Part shown: positions 16,098-25,393 of the stretch, piece by piece
Position numbering within the stretch: the first letter of the stretch is position 1
Layout of the letters: each line of letters opens with the position of its first letter
Assembly: GCF_013376105.1 (NCBI RefSeq)
Contig: NZ_JAAMFM010000005.1
Span: 62,001 to 126,000, forward strand
DNA length: 64,000 nucleotides
Direction: 5' to 3'
Origin: Arthrobacter wenxiniae
Lineage (GTDB): Bacteria > Actinomycetota > Actinomycetes > Actinomycetales > Micrococcaceae
Position numbers and translations under genes: made by a program
Notes under the pieces: generated by a model
Told to the model about the DNA's origin: nothing
Seen by the model: the letters and a program-made list of their open reading frames with translations, nothing else
The model's database searches: none

Positions 16098-19000
16098 TCA
16101 GCTTCCGGCGGCGACCGTGAACACCAGGTCTACGAAGTAGTTGCTTGAGTTCCAGCTGTTCACTGGCATTCCGCCGCCGCTTGCGTACAGGTAGCGACCA
16201 TTTGAAGCTCCCGCCACGGTCAGCGGACCCTTGACGAAGTCGCCGACAAAAAATGCGGAGGTGGAGGCGTAGGCTCCGTTGGGTGCGTAGTAGGAAACGG
16301 TATAGGTGCTTCCCGCCGCCAATGCCAGCGGGGTGGCCAAGGTGGCGCTTTGCCACCCGCCGGCAGTTTCGTTGCTGAACTGGACGGTGGCCAGGCGGAC
16401 ACCAGCACTGCTCCAAATGGAGCCCGTATGGACACCTGTGTTGCCAGGACCCTTGTAGAACCGGATTGCTGTCACAGTCCCGGCTGTTGAGGTCGTAAAC
16501 GCGACACCCAACTCAATGGGAGCCGTATCCCCTGTATTGGATGGCGTTTGCGGCACCAGCGAACCGAACAGGGAGTAGCTGGTGGGAGTCTGCGACCCGT
16601 CGATGGTGGTGAAGGACCATGTTACGTCGGCGAGCGCAGCCCCTTGGGTGGAGACCAGGCCGCCAATAGTGACGTTGAATGTCGTAGCACCAGGCAGGTT
16701 CTGGGCCGGAGTAAATGTAATGGTTTTCCCGTCACTGGAGATGGCCGTGGTGCCCGTTATCGGCGTGGAGCCGCTCGTGACTGTCACCGAATAGCCCGCC
16801 TTCAACGCGCTGGAAAAGCTTGCAGAGACCGTGGACTGGACGGGCTGGTCAATAGACCCTGGTGCAGGCGACTGCGAGGAAATGGTCAACGGCGCGGCGG
16901 ACGGTTGGAAAATGACGTCCACCAGATAGCTGGCCGCTGAAGAATTGCTCGGGAAGTTGGACGTATAGGAATACATGCCGTCCCCAGCTGGCACATGAAG
17001 GGGTCCGATGTCCGTATCTCCGCCGTAGGCTCCCGGGGTTGCAGAATATGTTCCGGTGGTGTTGGTGTATCCGGCAATGTACTCGGTCCCGGCAGTCACT
17101 GCCACCGGCGTTGAGAACGTTGCAGTTTGCCAACCCGTTGTCGACTCGTTCGTGAATGTCACCGTGGCCAACTGGGTTCCGTCGGTCTTGTACAGCGAAC
17201 CAGTGTGTGTGCCGACGTTGCCCGGTCCCTTGTAGAATTTCACGCCGCTGATGGTTCCATTCGTGGCGGGGCTAAAGCGTACGCCCAGGGAAAGGGGGGT
17301 GCCGTCGGCAATTGACAGCACAGTTGGTGTCGAACTGTCTTGGTAAAGACTGCACGGGCAATTGCCGACCGTGGTGTCCGGGAGGACGGTTTTGAACGTC
17401 CAGCTATTCCCTGCGGTCAGGGATTCGCCCGTGGTCGCGGTCGCCGCCAGGGTCACGGAATAGCTCGTGGCGGTGGCCAGCGCCGCAGCAGGGGTAAACG
17501 TGGCGGTCCTGGTCGTCGCGTCATAGCCCGTCGATCCGGCAACGGTTGCTCCCGCTGCTGTCTTGACCACCATGCTGACGCTGCTTGCGTTGACGTTCTT
17601 GGAAAGAACCGCTTTGATGGGCGCGTTTAACGCGACACTGGTGGCGCCGTCCGGCGGTTGCTGGCTTGAAGCCGTCAGCGGGGTGGGTGCTGGTTGGAAG
17701 ATGACATCGACCAGATAGCTGCTGGACGATGGATTGTTCGGGAAATTCGCGGTGTAGGAGTACATGGCCCCGTTGGCGGGAACGTGTAGCGGTCCCGTGG
17801 TGACGTCATTGCTGTAAGCGCCCGGGGTTGCCGGATATGTGCCAGTTGGATTGGTGTAGCCCGCCACGTACTCCGTGCCGGCAGTGACGGCTACGGGGGT
17901 GGAGAAGGCAGCACTTTGCCAGCCGCTGGTCGTCTCATTGCTAAACGTCACTGTTGCCAGTTGAGTCCCGTCGGATTTGTACAGCGTTCCCGCGTGCGGG
18001 CCGATGTTGCCGGGTCCCTTGTAAAACTTGATGCCGGTAATCGTGCCGTTGCTCGTTGGATTGAACTTGACACCTAGAGAGACGGACTTTCCGTCAGCAA
18101 TGGACAGCACCGTGGGCACCGAGCTGTCCTGATAGAGACTGCAGGGGCAGTCCCCGGTTGCGGTGTCCGGCAGGACAGTTTTGAAACTCCAGGTTCCGCC
18201 CTGGCTGAGTGATATCCCGTTGGCATCAGTCGCCGCGATGGTGGCGGTGTAGTTCGTGCCCGTGTCCAACGCTGCCGAGGGGGTGAAGGTTGCCGTCCGT
18301 GTCGTAGGATCGTAGGCCTGCGTACCACTGACTGCAGCTCCTGCAGCCGTCTTTAGGGATATGTTTACCGAGGTGGATACAACGTCCTTGGACAGGACAG
18401 CACTCACCGGCGTACCTACAGCAACGCTCGATGCACCCCCGGCCGGCACCTGCCCTGTTGCCGACAGCGGTGAAGTGTCCGTGGTTTCGAAGATGGCATC
18501 CACGTAATAGTTGGACCCCTGGTAGCTGTCCGTGGGGAAGCTGCCGTTCGTGTTGTAGACCCCTGCCGGGGCCGCACCAAACCCTCCCGCGATTGACATC
18601 GGGGCGGCCGTGGTGCCCGCGTATGCCCAGTAGTAGGAGGCGTAGGAATAGTGGCCGTTGGGGGCGGTGTACGAGACCACGTACGTTTGCCCGGCCGTCA
18701 CTTTGACGGGGGAAATGAATTTGGCGCTTTGCCAACCGCTGGCACTTTCGTTGGAAAATGTGACAGTCGCCAGTTGCTTCCCCGAGCTGTCCCACACTGT
18801 TCCCGTGTGCACCCCAGTGTTCGCAGCACTCTTATAGAATCTGACGCCTGACACGTACCCGGATTGGTTGGGGGTGAACCGAAGGCCAAGCACGGTGGCG
18901 CTTCCATCACCGGAGTCCACATTTGCCGGCACTTCGTCGCCCAAAACGCTGTAAGGTCCAGCGACCTGCACCGGCACGGAGGTTGGTGTCGATGGATAGT

Positions 19001-20981
19001 TGGCGCTGTCGTCAATTCCACGGGCGAGCACGGCCATGGCGCCGACCCCGTGCTGGATATAGCTGTAGGTCCAGCTTGAAGTTCCCTTGGCCGGATGCCA
19101 GCTTGCGCCAGCGTCCGTTGAAACTTCGACGCCGGCCACCACGCCGCCAACGTCGGACGCCGTGCCGGTGACAGTCACTTTGGCGCCGTTGGCGATGGTC
19201 GCGCCAGACGAAGGCGTACTCACTGTCACAACCGGCGGAGTTGTGTCGGTGCTGGCGGTCGCACGGGCCAGCGCCGGATCCAGCGTCACGGGTTGGGCCC
19301 CCATGTCCGCGAGCAGGTTCACTTCGGCCTGGCGCATGCGCGGGTCGGCGGGAGCCCCGTTTCCGTCGTGCGTCTGGTCCAGGCCCCAAGTCCACTGCAC
19401 ACTGCCTGCTGAAAAGATCAGCGCACCGCCGGCGTTCTTGTACAAGGTTATGTTGTGCGTGGTTGTTCCGGGAAGCACTACGTTGCCAAAATCCTGAAGG
19501 TACTGGTCTGTGGGTCCGACGGTCGTGGAAAGGCGGATCAGGCCCGCCGGTCGGAATCCGTTGTCCAGGTCCTCGTTTGACTCGTAGCCGATCGTATGGG
19601 GAGCCAAGGCCTGGGTGGTGCCCGGGGCCAGGGTCGACAGGCCCGTATTCCGCCACAACCTTGTCTTGCCTTCGGCAGCCGAAACCGTGACAGGAAGGTC
19701 CGTGTAGTTGGACATGTATATGGTTCCGCTCAACGCGTTCTCGGGCAGCCCCGCGCCGTTTGCCTGGGACGCGAACCGGGGATCGCGCCATGTCCCGGTC
19801 CACTCCGCGCTTGGGTCAATCTTTGCGTTCGACCAGGTTTCCTTGTAGGAGGTAATGGTCCGGTAGCTGGTGTTGTCAGTCGTGGACGCCTCATACCTGG
19901 TGTGCCAGTAGTCATCGTTGCCGGAGAGGAATTGCAGGTTCACGCCGGCATTTCCTGCGGCCGTGATGTTTGCCCGTTGGGCTGCCGACCAGTATTCGTC
20001 ATGTCCGACGGACAGGAACACGTTGTGGTTCTTCAAGAGGGATCCATGGCGGTCTGAATCCACACCGGCAATGTAGGAGACGTCGTACCCGTTTTGCTCA
20101 AGGAATCTGACCATCGGGTATTCGTTGGCGAAGTAGAAATCTCGCCCATCATTGTCTCCGCGCGTGACGACGGGGCGGTTGTAGCTGATTTTAAATGCCC
20201 GGCCTATCGCCGCGCCCTGGTAGAAATCGGCTCCGCCATAAGTGTTGTATGCCTGCCACGTCGGATCAGAGGTTTGAAAGACGACATTTGAATGGCTGGC
20301 GTCATTGCGAACGATGAATGTGATCTGGCTCTTGTCGCCGTTGTCGGGGCGCGTCAGCAGTGCAATATAGACACCTGAAACAGCGGTCGTTGGCACAGCC
20401 CAGGAGGCAGAAAGGGCCCATGTACCACAGTCGTAGAGTTGAGTCGTGGCGTCAGTCAGGCACTGTGGCTGCGACTGCGGCAACGTGGCCGATGGCGTGA
20501 CGGAAGCAATTTTTCGCGCTCCCAAACCCTGATAGTAGCCGGTGCGGTAGATGTCAATCGTGTAGGCCGCCGCCGTGGTCTTAATCTTGAAGCCGATCGT
20601 CTGGCCCACATTGACGCTGATATCCGTGGAGAATCCCTGGATGTCCGTATCGCCTGCGCCGGAAATATCCCATATGGACGGATCCGTCCCGGGCTTACTG
20701 TTCTCACAGGAGATGGGGTTGCTGCCAACACCGCATGGGTCGGCAGCGGCCGCACTCCCCACGGTACCCAACACCAAAGTTGCAGTCACCATGGCACACG
20801 AAGCAGCAAGCGCCAGACCAGACTTCACAATTCTGCGAAACCCTGGTGCTCCGCATCGAGATCCGTTCGCCTTGCCCGTCCTCGGCAACTTAAGCGGTGC
20901 TGCGCAAGGTCCTTCTTGCAAATGTTGCATGGCTTGACTTCCTTGCGAACGTGATCCTCTAGAAAATTGGCTAAACAGCAT
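16098..20981 (-). CDS. Secreted modular protein: DMFase-like domain, Ig-like domain, four DUF4082 modules
   Basis: A 1,627-residue secreted protein. The signal peptide covers about residues 50-80 (KSGLALAASCAMVTATLVLG, cleavage near SAAAA-DP). A domain like the C-terminal part of N,N-dimethylformamidase large subunits follows (about 85-560; SVGHDEYWSAAQRANI is diagnostic). Then an Ig-like domain (about 580-675) and four DUF4082 modules (FYKGPGN-H-G and LATVTFSNE motifs, about 677-834, 944-1095, 1205-1359 and 1467-1627) alternating with three SbsA-type Ig domains. Modules 2 and 3 are near-duplicates about 785 bp apart. ATG 20981 has AAGGG upstream. DUF4082 also occurs in the secreted protein at 38301. 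Likely a surface polymer-binding or degrading protein; the substrate is unknown. Confidence 0.8.
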   Translation of the reverse strand: MLFSQFSRGSRSQGSQAMQHLQEGPCAAPLKLPRTGKANGSRCGAPGFRRIVKSGLALAASCAMVTATLVLGTVGSAAAADPCGVGSNPISCENSKPGTDPSIWDISGAGDTDIQGFSTDISVNVGQTIGFKIKTTAAAYTIDIYRTGYYQGLGARKIASVTPSATLPQSQPQCLTDATTQLYDCGTWALSASWAVPTTAVSGVYIALLTRPDNGDKSQITFIVRNDASHSNVVFQTSDPTWQAYNTYGGADFYQGAAIGRAFKISYNRPVVTRGDNDGRDFYFANEYPMVRFLEQNGYDVSYIAGVDSDRHGSLLKNHNVFLSVGHDEYWSAAQRANITAAGNAGVNLQFLSGNDDYWHTRYEASTTDNTSYRTITSYKETWSNAKIDPSAEWTGTWRDPRFASQANGAGLPENALSGTIYMSNYTDLPVTVSAAEGKTRLWRNTGLSTLAPGTTQALAPHTIGYESNEDLDNGFRPAGLIRLSTTVGPTDQYLQDFGNVVLPGTTTHNITLYKNAGGALIFSAGSVQWTWGLDQTHDGNGAPADPRMRQAEVNLLADMGAQPVTLDPALARATASTDTTPPVVTVSTPSSGATIANGAKVTVTGTASDVGGVVAGVEVSTDAGASWHPAKGTSSWTYSYIQHGVGAMAVLARGIDDSANYPSTPTSVPVQVAGPYSVLGDEVPANVDSGDGSATVLGLRFTPNQSGYVSGVRFYKSAANTGVHTGTVWDSSGKQLATVTFSNESASGWQSAKFISPVKVTAGQTYVVSYTAPNGHYSYASYYWAYAGTTAAPMSIAGGFGAAPAGVYNTNGSFPTDSYQGSNYYVDAIFETTDTSPLSATGQVPAGGASSVAVGTPVSAVLSKDVVSTSVNISLKTAAGAAVSGTQAYDPTTRTATFTPSAALDTGTNYTATIAATDANGISLSQGGTWSFKTVLPDTATGDCPCSLYQDSSVPTVLSIADGKSVSLGVKFNPTSNGTITGIKFYKGPGNIGPHAGTLYKSDGTQLATVTFSNETTSGWQSAAFSTPVAVTAGTEYVAGYTNPTGTYPATPGAYSNDVTTGPLHVPANGAMYSYTANFPNNPSSSSYLVDVIFQPAPTPLTASSQQPPDGATSVALNAPIKAVLSKNVNASSVSMVVKTAAGATVAGSTGYDATTRTATFTPAAALATATSYSVTLAATATTGESLTAGNSWTFKTVLPDTTVGNCPCSLYQDSSTPTVLSIADGTPLSLGVRFSPATNGTISGVKFYKGPGNVGTHTGSLYKTDGTQLATVTFTNESTTGWQTATFSTPVAVTAGTEYIAGYTNTTGTYSATPGAYGGDTDIGPLHVPAGDGMYSYTSNFPSNSSAASYLVDVIFQPSAAPLTISSQSPAPGSIDQPVQSTVSASFSSALKAGYSVTVTSGSTPITGTTAISSDGKTITFTPAQNLPGATTFNVTIGGLVSTQGAALADVTWSFTTIDGSQTPTSYSLFGSLVPQTPSNTGDTAPIELGVAFTTSTAGTVTAIRFYKGPGNTGVHTGSIWSSAGVRLATVQFSNETAGGWQSATLATPLALAAGSTYTVSYYAPNGAYASTSAFFVGDFVKGPLTVAGASNGRYLYASGGGMPVNSWNSSNYFVDLVFTVAAGS

Positions 20982-21206
20982 GGGAGCACCCTTGACGGGC
21001 GCGTCCCAATACGACGTTAGGCAGGCCAAATGGGAGACACAAGAGTGGAGTGCAAAAACACGTAGCCCGGGCAAAAAAGCGAGTACTCCCAGCAAACTAT
21101 TCGGGCAGTGGAGCCACCGCAATTCTGGTACGCGACGCCCATGCCGTCCGCCACGAATGGAATTTCGGTGGGGAATCCATTCATGGCCTGCCGCTACACT
21201 GGCGGT

Positions 21207-21656
21207 GTGATCGATCTACGGCACAGGATGGCCACGCCGGTGGCTGTAATGTATTTTGCGGCCCTGGGCGCCATCGTGTTCTGGCCATCCCCCGTGGACA
21301 GGCCCATTGACGGTGCGCTCATGCATTTCATCGGGTGGCTGCACGGCCACGGACTGCCGCAATGGTTCATCGGCTACCGCAAGGTTGAGTTTGCCGCGAA
21401 CATCCTGATGTTTGTCCCCTTTGGCGTCATCATCGCCGCGCGTCTGCGCCGCGGGTTTTGGTGGGTTGCCGTCATGGCGGCAGCCGTGCTTTCCGGCCTC
21501 ATCGAGCTGGCGCAGGCACTGTTCCTCCCAGCGCGCCTCCCGGCCTGGAGCGACATTGCGGCCAACACCAGCGGGGCCCTCGTCGGCGCCGTGCTTCTCG
21601 TCATTTTTCGGTCCGCCGCCGCCAGCCGTCCCAGGCGCGCTCCGGCCCGGCCCTAA
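21207..21656 (+). CDS. VanZ-like membrane protein
   Basis: About 149 residues from GTG 21207 (ATG 21228 is also possible, and the frame is open to 21108). Four hydrophobic segments and the VanZ motif KVEFAANILMFVPFGVI followed by GLIELAQALFLPAR and SDIAANTSGALVGA identify the family. VanZ confers low-level teicoplanin resistance in enterococci, but most actinobacterial members have unknown roles. It is divergent from the large secreted protein, with 225 bp between them, and convergent with the response regulator gene 85 bp downstream. Confidence 0.8.
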   Translation: MIDLRHRMATPVAVMYFAALGAIVFWPSPVDRPIDGALMHFIGWLHGHGLPQWFIGYRKVEFAANILMFVPFGVIIAARLRRGFWWVAVMAAAVLSGLIELAQALFLPARLPAWSDIAANTSGALVGAVLLVIFRSAAASRPRRAPARP

Positions 21657-21741
21657 GGCCCGGTCGCCCGCCCCGACCGCAGGGGGCACGCCTCATCCTT
21701 GGGCGAACCATCTTCCGGTGGCAGCGGAGTTTGGAGAACGC

Positions 21742-22599
21742 CTAAACCGCCAGTCTGTACCCGACGCCGCGGACTGTCTTGATCCAGCGCGGCGAGCGCG
21801 GATCGTCGCCCAGCTTCCGGCGCAAGTTGGCCATGTGCACTTCGATCGTGCGCTCATCGGCGTCGCTGATGTAGCTGCCCACCCCATACTCCTCGCCGCG
21901 CAGCCGGCGCACCAGATCGCCCTTGGAGCGCACCAGCTTTCCGCTTTCCATCATGGCCAGCAGCAGGTCGAATTCGGTGCGGGTCAAGTCCAGTTCCGCC
22001 CCTTCGAACTCCACCGTGCGGGTGGCTCCGTTGAGTGAGAGCCCCTCGTGGACCAAGGTTGCCTGCCCGCCTGCGTCCTGTCCCGGGTCCGGAGGCACGG
22101 GCCCGGCCACCGTGTACACGGAGGGGCTGCCGAAAGCCGGCTTCTCCGCGGTGGCGGGCAAACCGCCGCCCGCGGGGCTGGAAGCCTGGGCGTTCCCGGA
22201 AGCCGAACCCGGCGCCGCCCCGCTTCCGCGCCGTGGACGGCGCATCAGGGCGCCAACGCGGGCCCGGAGCTCGCGGGGGCGGAACGGTTTGGTCAGGTAG
22301 TCGTCGGCGCCGGTCTCAAGTCCCAGCAGGGTGTCCAGTTCATCGTCCCTGGCGGTGAGCATGATGATGTAGCTGTCGCTGAACAGGCGGATGCGCCGGG
22401 CCACTTCAAAGCCGTCGATGTCGGGCAGTCCCAGGTCCAGGGTGACCACGGCTGGATTGTGCTCCCGCACGGCCTCCACGCCGGCCGCGCCGGTGTCCGC
22501 GGCGTGGACGTCAAAGCCCGACTGGTTCAGCACCACCTTGATAAGTTCACGAATGTCCCTGTCGTCCTCTATGACCACAGCGGTCCGCAGACTGTCCAT
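21742..22599 (-). CDS. OmpR-family response regulator with a long linker
   Basis: A 285-residue regulator. The receiver domain (residues 5-117) carries acidic pocket E11/D12/D13, phospho-acceptor D55 (LDLGLPDIDG) and K104 (LTKPF). The winged-helix domain (about 185-285) contains LTRTEFDLLLAMMESGKLV, RTIEVHMANLRRKLGDD and IKTVRGVGYRLAV. Between them is an unusually long Pro/Gly/Ala/Ser-rich linker of about 65 residues. ATG 22599 is preceded by GAAGGTAG/GGGG; the frame is open further but without domain sequence. It is divergent from the histidine kinase at 22767, 167 bp away, its likely partner. Confidence 0.93.
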   Translation of the reverse strand: MDSLRTAVVIEDDRDIRELIKVVLNQSGFDVHAADTGAAGVEAVREHNPAVVTLDLGLPDIDGFEVARRIRLFSDSYIIMLTARDDELDTLLGLETGADDYLTKPFRPRELRARVGALMRRPRRGSGAAPGSASGNAQASSPAGGGLPATAEKPAFGSPSVYTVAGPVPPDPGQDAGGQATLVHEGLSLNGATRTVEFEGAELDLTRTEFDLLLAMMESGKLVRSKGDLVRRLRGEEYGVGSYISDADERTIEVHMANLRRKLGDDPRSPRWIKTVRGVGYRLAV

Positions 22600-22766
22600 T
22601 ACAACCCCACTACCTTCAAGAGACCGCCCTGCGACAGGGCCTTGTTCAACCACGCAGGAATGCACGCATTTGAACAGTATGACATCATCGATGTCTATGG
22701 CTGGATCCCTGTGGGATCGTGACCAGGCCGCAACTCCCCGCAAGCGCCAGCGAATCACTTTAGTGC

Positions 22767-24518
22767 GTGGGTGCAGCACATTTCCCGGACGGACGTTCCT
22801 TGACTGAATCCAATGCAGACCGGCTGATTCGCCGGTATTTTTACGAGCGCACCTTGCGCGTCAAGGTCTTGCTCACGCAGGCGCCGCTGACCCTGACCGT
22901 CATTTTGCTGGTGGTGCATGGGGCGGCCATCTATCCGAAGATCTTCGCCGACCCGGTCTTCACCGCCGGCCTGTGGTTGCACGCTGCCGTTCTTGTCCTC
23001 TGCGTCCTGGTTCCTTGGGACAGGCTGCCCTCCCCCAGCGTCCTGGCCATTCCGTACCTGGATTTTGTCGCCATCGGGTTTACCCGCCAGGGCAGCCTGC
23101 AATACGCAACGTCGGCAGGATTGCTGATGCTGTTTCCGGTATTTTGGTTGGCGGCCTCAGGGCTGGCACGCAAGACGGCAGTTGTGACCAGCACTCTCGG
23201 CACCCTGCTGATCGTATGGCTGCCCATCCTGCTTGCCCCTGTCCCGGTGACCGGTGAACAGCTGGGCAAGCCGCTGCTGTTCCCCTTCATGATGATGGGA
23301 TTCGCCCTCACCGTGGTGGCGCTGACATCGAGCATGGACAGCCAGCGCCAGCGCGTGCTGGCGAAGGACGCCCAGCTGCGCGCCTCATTGGAGGCCAGCC
23401 GCCAGCGCGAACAGCTGCTCGTCACCATCCTCGACACGGTGCCGGTGGGGCTGGTGGTGGTTGATGGCACTGGCCACGACCAACTGATGAACGCCACCCA
23501 ACAGGGCGTGCACCGCCTGGCCGTGCCGGAGCACCTGACCGATCCGGAGGAAAAGGACCTCCTGATCTTTGCCCCGGACAAGGCAACCCCCCTGGACCCG
23601 GAGGCACGTCCCGTCCACCGCGCCGTCAAGGGCCATTCCTTTACCAATTACCGGGTGTGGATCGGCTCCGGGGAGAAGGCCCGGGCCTTCTCCACCACGG
23701 CCCGGACCATCAGGAATGGGTACGGCAGGTACGACGGCGCCGTCATCGCCTTCCACGACGATACGGAAATGATTGCCGCATTGGCAGCCAAGGACGACTT
23801 TGTTGCCAACGTTTCCCACGAATTCCGCACCCCGCTGACATCCATCCAGGGATATCTGGGCCTGGCGCTGGAGGAACCCGAGCTCCTTCCCGGGCGCGTC
23901 GTGAAGTACCTGGAAGTGGCTGAACGAAATGCCGAACGGCTGAGCCGGCTGGTCCATGACCTGCTCACCACCGATTCCATCACCGTGGAGAAGTCACTGA
24001 CGGATGTGGCCGGCGTGGTGGCCGACAGCCTGTCGTCGGCGCGTCCGGCCGCGGACATCACCGGCGTGGAGCTGGTCAACGAGATGCCTTTGAGCCTGCC
24101 CGCCATGGTTGACGCCGTCCGGTTCGGACAGGTGCTGGACAACCTGGTGTCGAACGCCATCAAGTATTCGCCCGACGGCGGAACCGTCACGGTGCGCGCC
24201 TGGCCCGAAGGCGGTGACCTCGTGTGCGAAGTGCAGGACACCGGACTGGGCATGAACAGCGCCGAGCAGGCGGACGCGTTCAAGAAGTTCTTCCGTGCCG
24301 ATCCGGCCCTGAATCGCTCCATCCCCGGCCTCGGCCTGGGACTGCTGATCACCAGGTCCATAGTGGCGAAGCATGGCGGGACCATTTCCGTTCGCAGCGA
24401 GCGCGACGTGGGCACCACCATGCGCATCGTGCTCCCCCACGGGGTACCCGACACTGGCGTGTTCAGCGCCGACGCGGCGCAGGGCACCCGTCAGTACAGG
24501 CCGGATCCCCAGTCGTAG
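22767..24518 (+). CDS. Membrane sensor histidine kinase with PAS domain
   Basis: About 583 residues from GTG 22767; TTG 22800 is an alternative that removes 11 residues. The N-terminal half has about five or six membrane helices (residues 35-205). A PAS-like domain follows (about 230-330, LDTVPVGLVVVDGTG). The HisKA domain has phospho-acceptor H351 in NVSHEFRTPLTSIQGYLG, and the HATPase domain shows DNLVSNAIKYSPDGG, DTGLGM and GLGLGLLI. The signal is unknown. It is divergent from its probable response regulator, and its 3' end overlaps by 28 bp the convergent SipW-locus gene. Confidence 0.93.
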   Translation: MGAAHFPDGRSLTESNADRLIRRYFYERTLRVKVLLTQAPLTLTVILLVVHGAAIYPKIFADPVFTAGLWLHAAVLVLCVLVPWDRLPSPSVLAIPYLDFVAIGFTRQGSLQYATSAGLLMLFPVFWLAASGLARKTAVVTSTLGTLLIVWLPILLAPVPVTGEQLGKPLLFPFMMMGFALTVVALTSSMDSQRQRVLAKDAQLRASLEASRQREQLLVTILDTVPVGLVVVDGTGHDQLMNATQQGVHRLAVPEHLTDPEEKDLLIFAPDKATPLDPEARPVHRAVKGHSFTNYRVWIGSGEKARAFSTTARTIRNGYGRYDGAVIAFHDDTEMIAALAAKDDFVANVSHEFRTPLTSIQGYLGLALEEPELLPGRVVKYLEVAERNAERLSRLVHDLLTTDSITVEKSLTDVAGVVADSLSSARPAADITGVELVNEMPLSLPAMVDAVRFGQVLDNLVSNAIKYSPDGGTVTVRAWPEGGDLVCEVQDTGLGMNSAEQADAFKKFFRADPALNRSIPGLGLGLLITRSIVAKHGGTISVRSERDVGTTMRIVLPHGVPDTGVFSADAAQGTRQYRPDPQS

Positions 24519-25393
24519 TACTGGACGGTCTTGTAGACGGGGTCGCCCACGGTGGTGCCGTTTACGGGCTGGATCCGGAGGCTGTAGTTGGAATGGAACG
24601 GCGCGCCTTGTCCGCTTGCGGCCCGGGGAAACGTCACGGTGATTCCGCCGCCGCTCACGGTGGCCTCCATGCCGTAGCCCGACGTGGCGGACACCAGCGT
24701 GACCACATAGCTGGTGCCGGCGGACCCGGTCCAGCTGAGGGGAAGGGCGGCCGTGGTGGCACCCTTCACGAGTGCTTGGGCGCTGACAACGGGAATGGCC
24801 AGCGGAGACCTGCCGTCGGGACGGGCGTAGTAGCAGTTGTCTGCCGGCTCCGCGGAGTATTGGTAGGTCCGATAGATCGGGTCCCCGGCATCGGCCCCGT
24901 TCATGGGAAGGACCCTGAGGACATAGTGGCCGTAGGCGGCCGCCGTCCGCTGCAGCGTGAACGTCGCGGCGGGGGCGGTGACGGTGGCGGCTCCCGGATA
25001 GCTGTAGCCCTTGTCGTCATAGGACAGGGTGACCACATAGGAGGTGGCCCTGCCCGCCGCGGGCCACGTGAATTTGATGTCAGCGGCCTTGTCCGTTGGT
25101 TGGGCCGGAACCGGCTGGCAGGTGACCTGTTCAGGATCCAGCACGGTTGGCCGGACGGCCAACACGGGGTTGGCGGTCACCACGGTGCCGGCAGGCGGCG
25201 GCGCCGCCGGGGCGCCGGCGGTGATGGCGATGGTTGCCGTGGCGCTCTGCTGCCAGTTGGCCACGGCGGCAAGGGTCCCCGCGCCCACCAGCACGGTCGC
25301 CAGGAACACCACCACGGCGGCCCTGAAGCCCGGCAGCGGGCGCAGCCGCCCCGCCCCGGTCCGGCCAGCAACCGGGGGTGTCTGGTCTTTCAT
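24491..25393 (-). CDS. Exported protein with SipW-type leader and two Fn3-like repeats
   Basis: A 300-residue protein. Residues 20-50 give a hydrophobic leader ending VANWQQSATATIAITAG, which resembles the W-N/Q-x-A-S cleavage region of SipW substrates. A Pro/Ala stretch follows, then two repeated domains of about 95 residues, each ending with a similar motif (GDPIYRTYQY and GDPVYKTVQYYDWG), probably Fn3/Ig-like. It is the last gene of the leftward unit and overlaps the previous gene by 4 nt (ATGA at 25390). No sorting signal is present at the C-terminus. Probably a cell-surface or fibre-associated protein; inference from context. Confidence 0.7.
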   Translation of the reverse strand: MKDQTPPVAGRTGAGRLRPLPGFRAAVVVFLATVLVGAGTLAAVANWQQSATATIAITAGAPAAPPPAGTVVTANPVLAVRPTVLDPEQVTCQPVPAQPTDKAADIKFTWPAAGRATSYVVTLSYDDKGYSYPGAATVTAPAATFTLQRTAAAYGHYVLRVLPMNGADAGDPIYRTYQYSAEPADNCYYARPDGRSPLAIPVVSAQALVKGATTAALPLSWTGSAGTSYVVTLVSATSGYGMEATVSGGGITVTFPRAASGQGAPFHSNYSLRIQPVNGTTVGDPVYKTVQYYDWGSGLY

